Assembly (NCBI GenBank): GCA_964625575.1
Contig: CAZVBQ010000018.1
Coordinates: 1 to 64,000, forward strand
Length of the DNA stretch: 64,000 nt
Direction of reading: 5' to 3'
Source: UTCHB3 sp964625575
GTDB taxonomy: Bacteria > Bacteroidota > Ignavibacteria > Ignavibacteriales > Ignavibacteriaceae
A model generated the notes under the pieces. That model had not been told where the DNA came from and made no database searches. It saw nothing but the letters and a program-made list of their open reading frames with translations. How positions within the stretch are numbered: position 1 is the first letter of the stretch; each line of letters begins with the position of its first letter. The translations under genes were made by a program, and so were the position numbers. Of this stretch, positions 62,865 to 64,000 are shown piece after piece.

Positions 62865-63617
62865 ATGAAAGTGGTGGCCATAATTCCGGCCCGCTACGCA
62901 TCCACCCGTTTACCGGGAAAACCCCTGGCACGGATACTTGACAAGCCGATGATCGAATGGGTTTACCGCAGCGTGCGGAAGTCGCGGCTCGTTGAGCGCG
63001 TTATAGTGGCAACCGACGACCAGAGGGTTTTCGATGCCGTTAAGTCTTTCGGCGGGGAAGTGGTTATGACCCCGGAGGATATTCAGACAGGATCTGACAG
63101 GATAGCGTATGTGGCGAACCAGTTGCCCGGGGCTGAAATAATTGTTAATGTGCAGGGGGATGAGCCTTTCATCTCCGGCTCGATAATCGATGACGCGGTG
63201 ATGCCTCTGATAGTTGATCCGAAGCTCCAGGTTTCAACCCTGGTGAAGAAGATCTCCGCGCGGGAAGATCTCGAGAATCCCTCCGTGGTCAAGGTGGTAT
63301 TCGACAAGTTCAGCAACGCCATCTACTTCTCGAGGTCGCCAATTCCATACCTGCGCGACGAGGCAGAGATGCAGAAGGAACTGGTGAATGGACTTTTCTA
63401 CAAGCACATCGGGCTATATGTTTACCGGAAAGAGTTTCTCCTCTACTACACAAAGCTGCCACAGTCGGTGCTCGAAAACGCTGAAAAGCTGGAGCAGTTG
63501 CGGATACTCGAGAACGGTTACGATATCAGGGTGGTGGAGACTGAAACGGAGAACATCTCGGTTGATACGCCCGATGATCTCTTCAGGGCGCGCACTTTTG
63601 CTCTCTCATTTTCCTGA
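62865..63617 (+). CDS. kdsB: CMP-KDO synthetase
   Basis: A 250-residue cytidylyltransferase that activates KDO for lipopolysaccharide core assembly. IIPARYASTRLPGKPLARI is the nucleotide-binding start; NVQGDEPFI and KHIGLYVYRKEFL are diagnostic. Its presence indicates an outer membrane with LPS. Clear ATG with GGGGGTCC upstream. Confidence 0.95.
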   Translation: MKVVAIIPARYASTRLPGKPLARILDKPMIEWVYRSVRKSRLVERVIVATDDQRVFDAVKSFGGEVVMTPEDIQTGSDRIAYVANQLPGAEIIVNVQGDEPFISGSIIDDAVMPLIVDPKLQVSTLVKKISAREDLENPSVVKVVFDKFSNAIYFSRSPIPYLRDEAEMQKELVNGLFYKHIGLYVYRKEFLLYYTKLPQSVLENAEKLEQLRILENGYDIRVVETETENISVDTPDDLFRARTFALSFS

Positions 63618-63649
63618 ACCGTTTACAAGATTGGATTTTGATATCTGAA

Positions 63650-64000
63650 ATGAATTGTATATTTTGTGACATTATTAATAATGAAGATCATGAGGGGATG
63701 ATCTACAGGGACGGGAAGATAGTCTCGTTTCTTGATATAAGGCCGTTGAACTACGGGCACACCCTCGTGGTGCCGGTAGAGCATCATAAAGATTTCAGGG
63801 AAATGCCGGCGGATATGATGGGGGATTTTTTCAGGAGCGTGCAGACGATCGCGCTCGCGGTTGAGAAAGCCACGGGAGCCGATGGATTCAATATCATCTG
63901 TAACACGGGAAGTGCCGCTTCACAGACGGTGTTCCACCTCCATTATCATATAATCCCGCGGTTCCATGACGACAATGTCTTCAAACGGCTCGATTTCAAG
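63650..64000 (+). CDS. HIT family nucleotide hydrolase, partial
   Basis: 117 codons visible; the gene runs off the right edge. It starts MNCIFCDIIN (a zinc-type Cys-x-x-Cys), then DIRPLNYGHTLVVPVEHHKD and the HIT active site HLHYHIIPR. HIT/HINT proteins hydrolyse nucleoside phosphoramidates or dinucleotides. The rest of the protein is outside the window. Confidence 0.9.
   Translation, partial: MNCIFCDIINNEDHEGMIYRDGKIVSFLDIRPLNYGHTLVVPVEHHKDFREMPADMMGDFFRSVQTIALAVEKATGADGFNIICNTGSAASQTVFHLHYHIIPRFHDDNVFKRLDFK

Overview
The window looks like chromosome of a free-living member of the Ignavibacteria / Chlorobiota-Bacteroidota side of the tree. The evidence is indirect but consistent: several secreted proteins end in a type IX secretion sorting domain with the NYPNPFNPET motif typical of Ignavibacteria. 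There is a clade II nitrous-oxide reductase cluster, a complete batABCDE-type operon, an 'alternative' GlmU-like enzyme, a type B L31 ribosomal protein and promoters close to the Bacteroidota -33/-7 form. No rRNA, tRNA, CRISPR array, prophage or intact insertion sequence was found.

Layout. 1-6.4 kb: two T9SS-exported surface proteins, the second a 1405-residue repeat protein; their 3' ends share sorting domain, short-repeat array, terminator and a REP-like element. 6.5-10 kb: small and unrecognised genes, L31 and the GlmU-like gene. 10.2-25.1 kb: a plus-strand housekeeping run (rsmB, rodZ, ligA, STAS protein, two sodium/solute symporters, HAD phosphatase, 7TM-HD phosphohydrolase, xerD, lipoprotein, MsbA-type ABC exporter). 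27.4-34.2 kb: the SUF iron-sulfur operon (sufBCDSU, SufT-like protein, bacilliredoxin), then an Rrf2 regulator. 34.3-43.6 kb: a minus-strand nitrous-oxide operon (cytochrome c, nosZ, membrane protein, nosL, nosD, nosF, nosY, NsrR-like Rrf2, DUF2249 protein, heme-copper-like membrane protein, MIP18-type protein, cupin), with a strong promoter and an overlapping palindromic operator upstream. 44-47 kb: a DUF4160-DUF2442 pair between long direct repeats and a secreted cyanophycinase-like protein. 47.1-51.5 kb: a dehydrogenase, an aldehyde dehydrogenase and an orphan PduS/PduT microcompartment pair. 51.6-60.1 kb: a four-helix S23-type gene between inverted repeat arrays, then moxR-DUF58-bat genes. 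60.1-61.8 kb: repeat-rich, with a 183-bp inverted-repeat pair around a sorting-domain remnant. 61.8-64 kb: plsC, gatC, kdsB and the start of a HIT-family gene.

How parts connect. SUF supplies iron-sulfur clusters, and iron-sulfur Rrf2 regulators sit at the end of the SUF block and inside the nos operon, so iron-sulfur status and nitrogen oxides probably control both. NosZ and its cytochrome both carry lipoprotein signals, which suggests a membrane-tethered N2O-reducing complex.

The most unusual feature is a set of short-period (7- or 8-nt) repeat arrays, several with a GC-rich palindrome. They start within about five bases of a stop codon at nine sites, and one tract lies inside a gene as an in-frame linker. 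I found no gene in the window that would make them.
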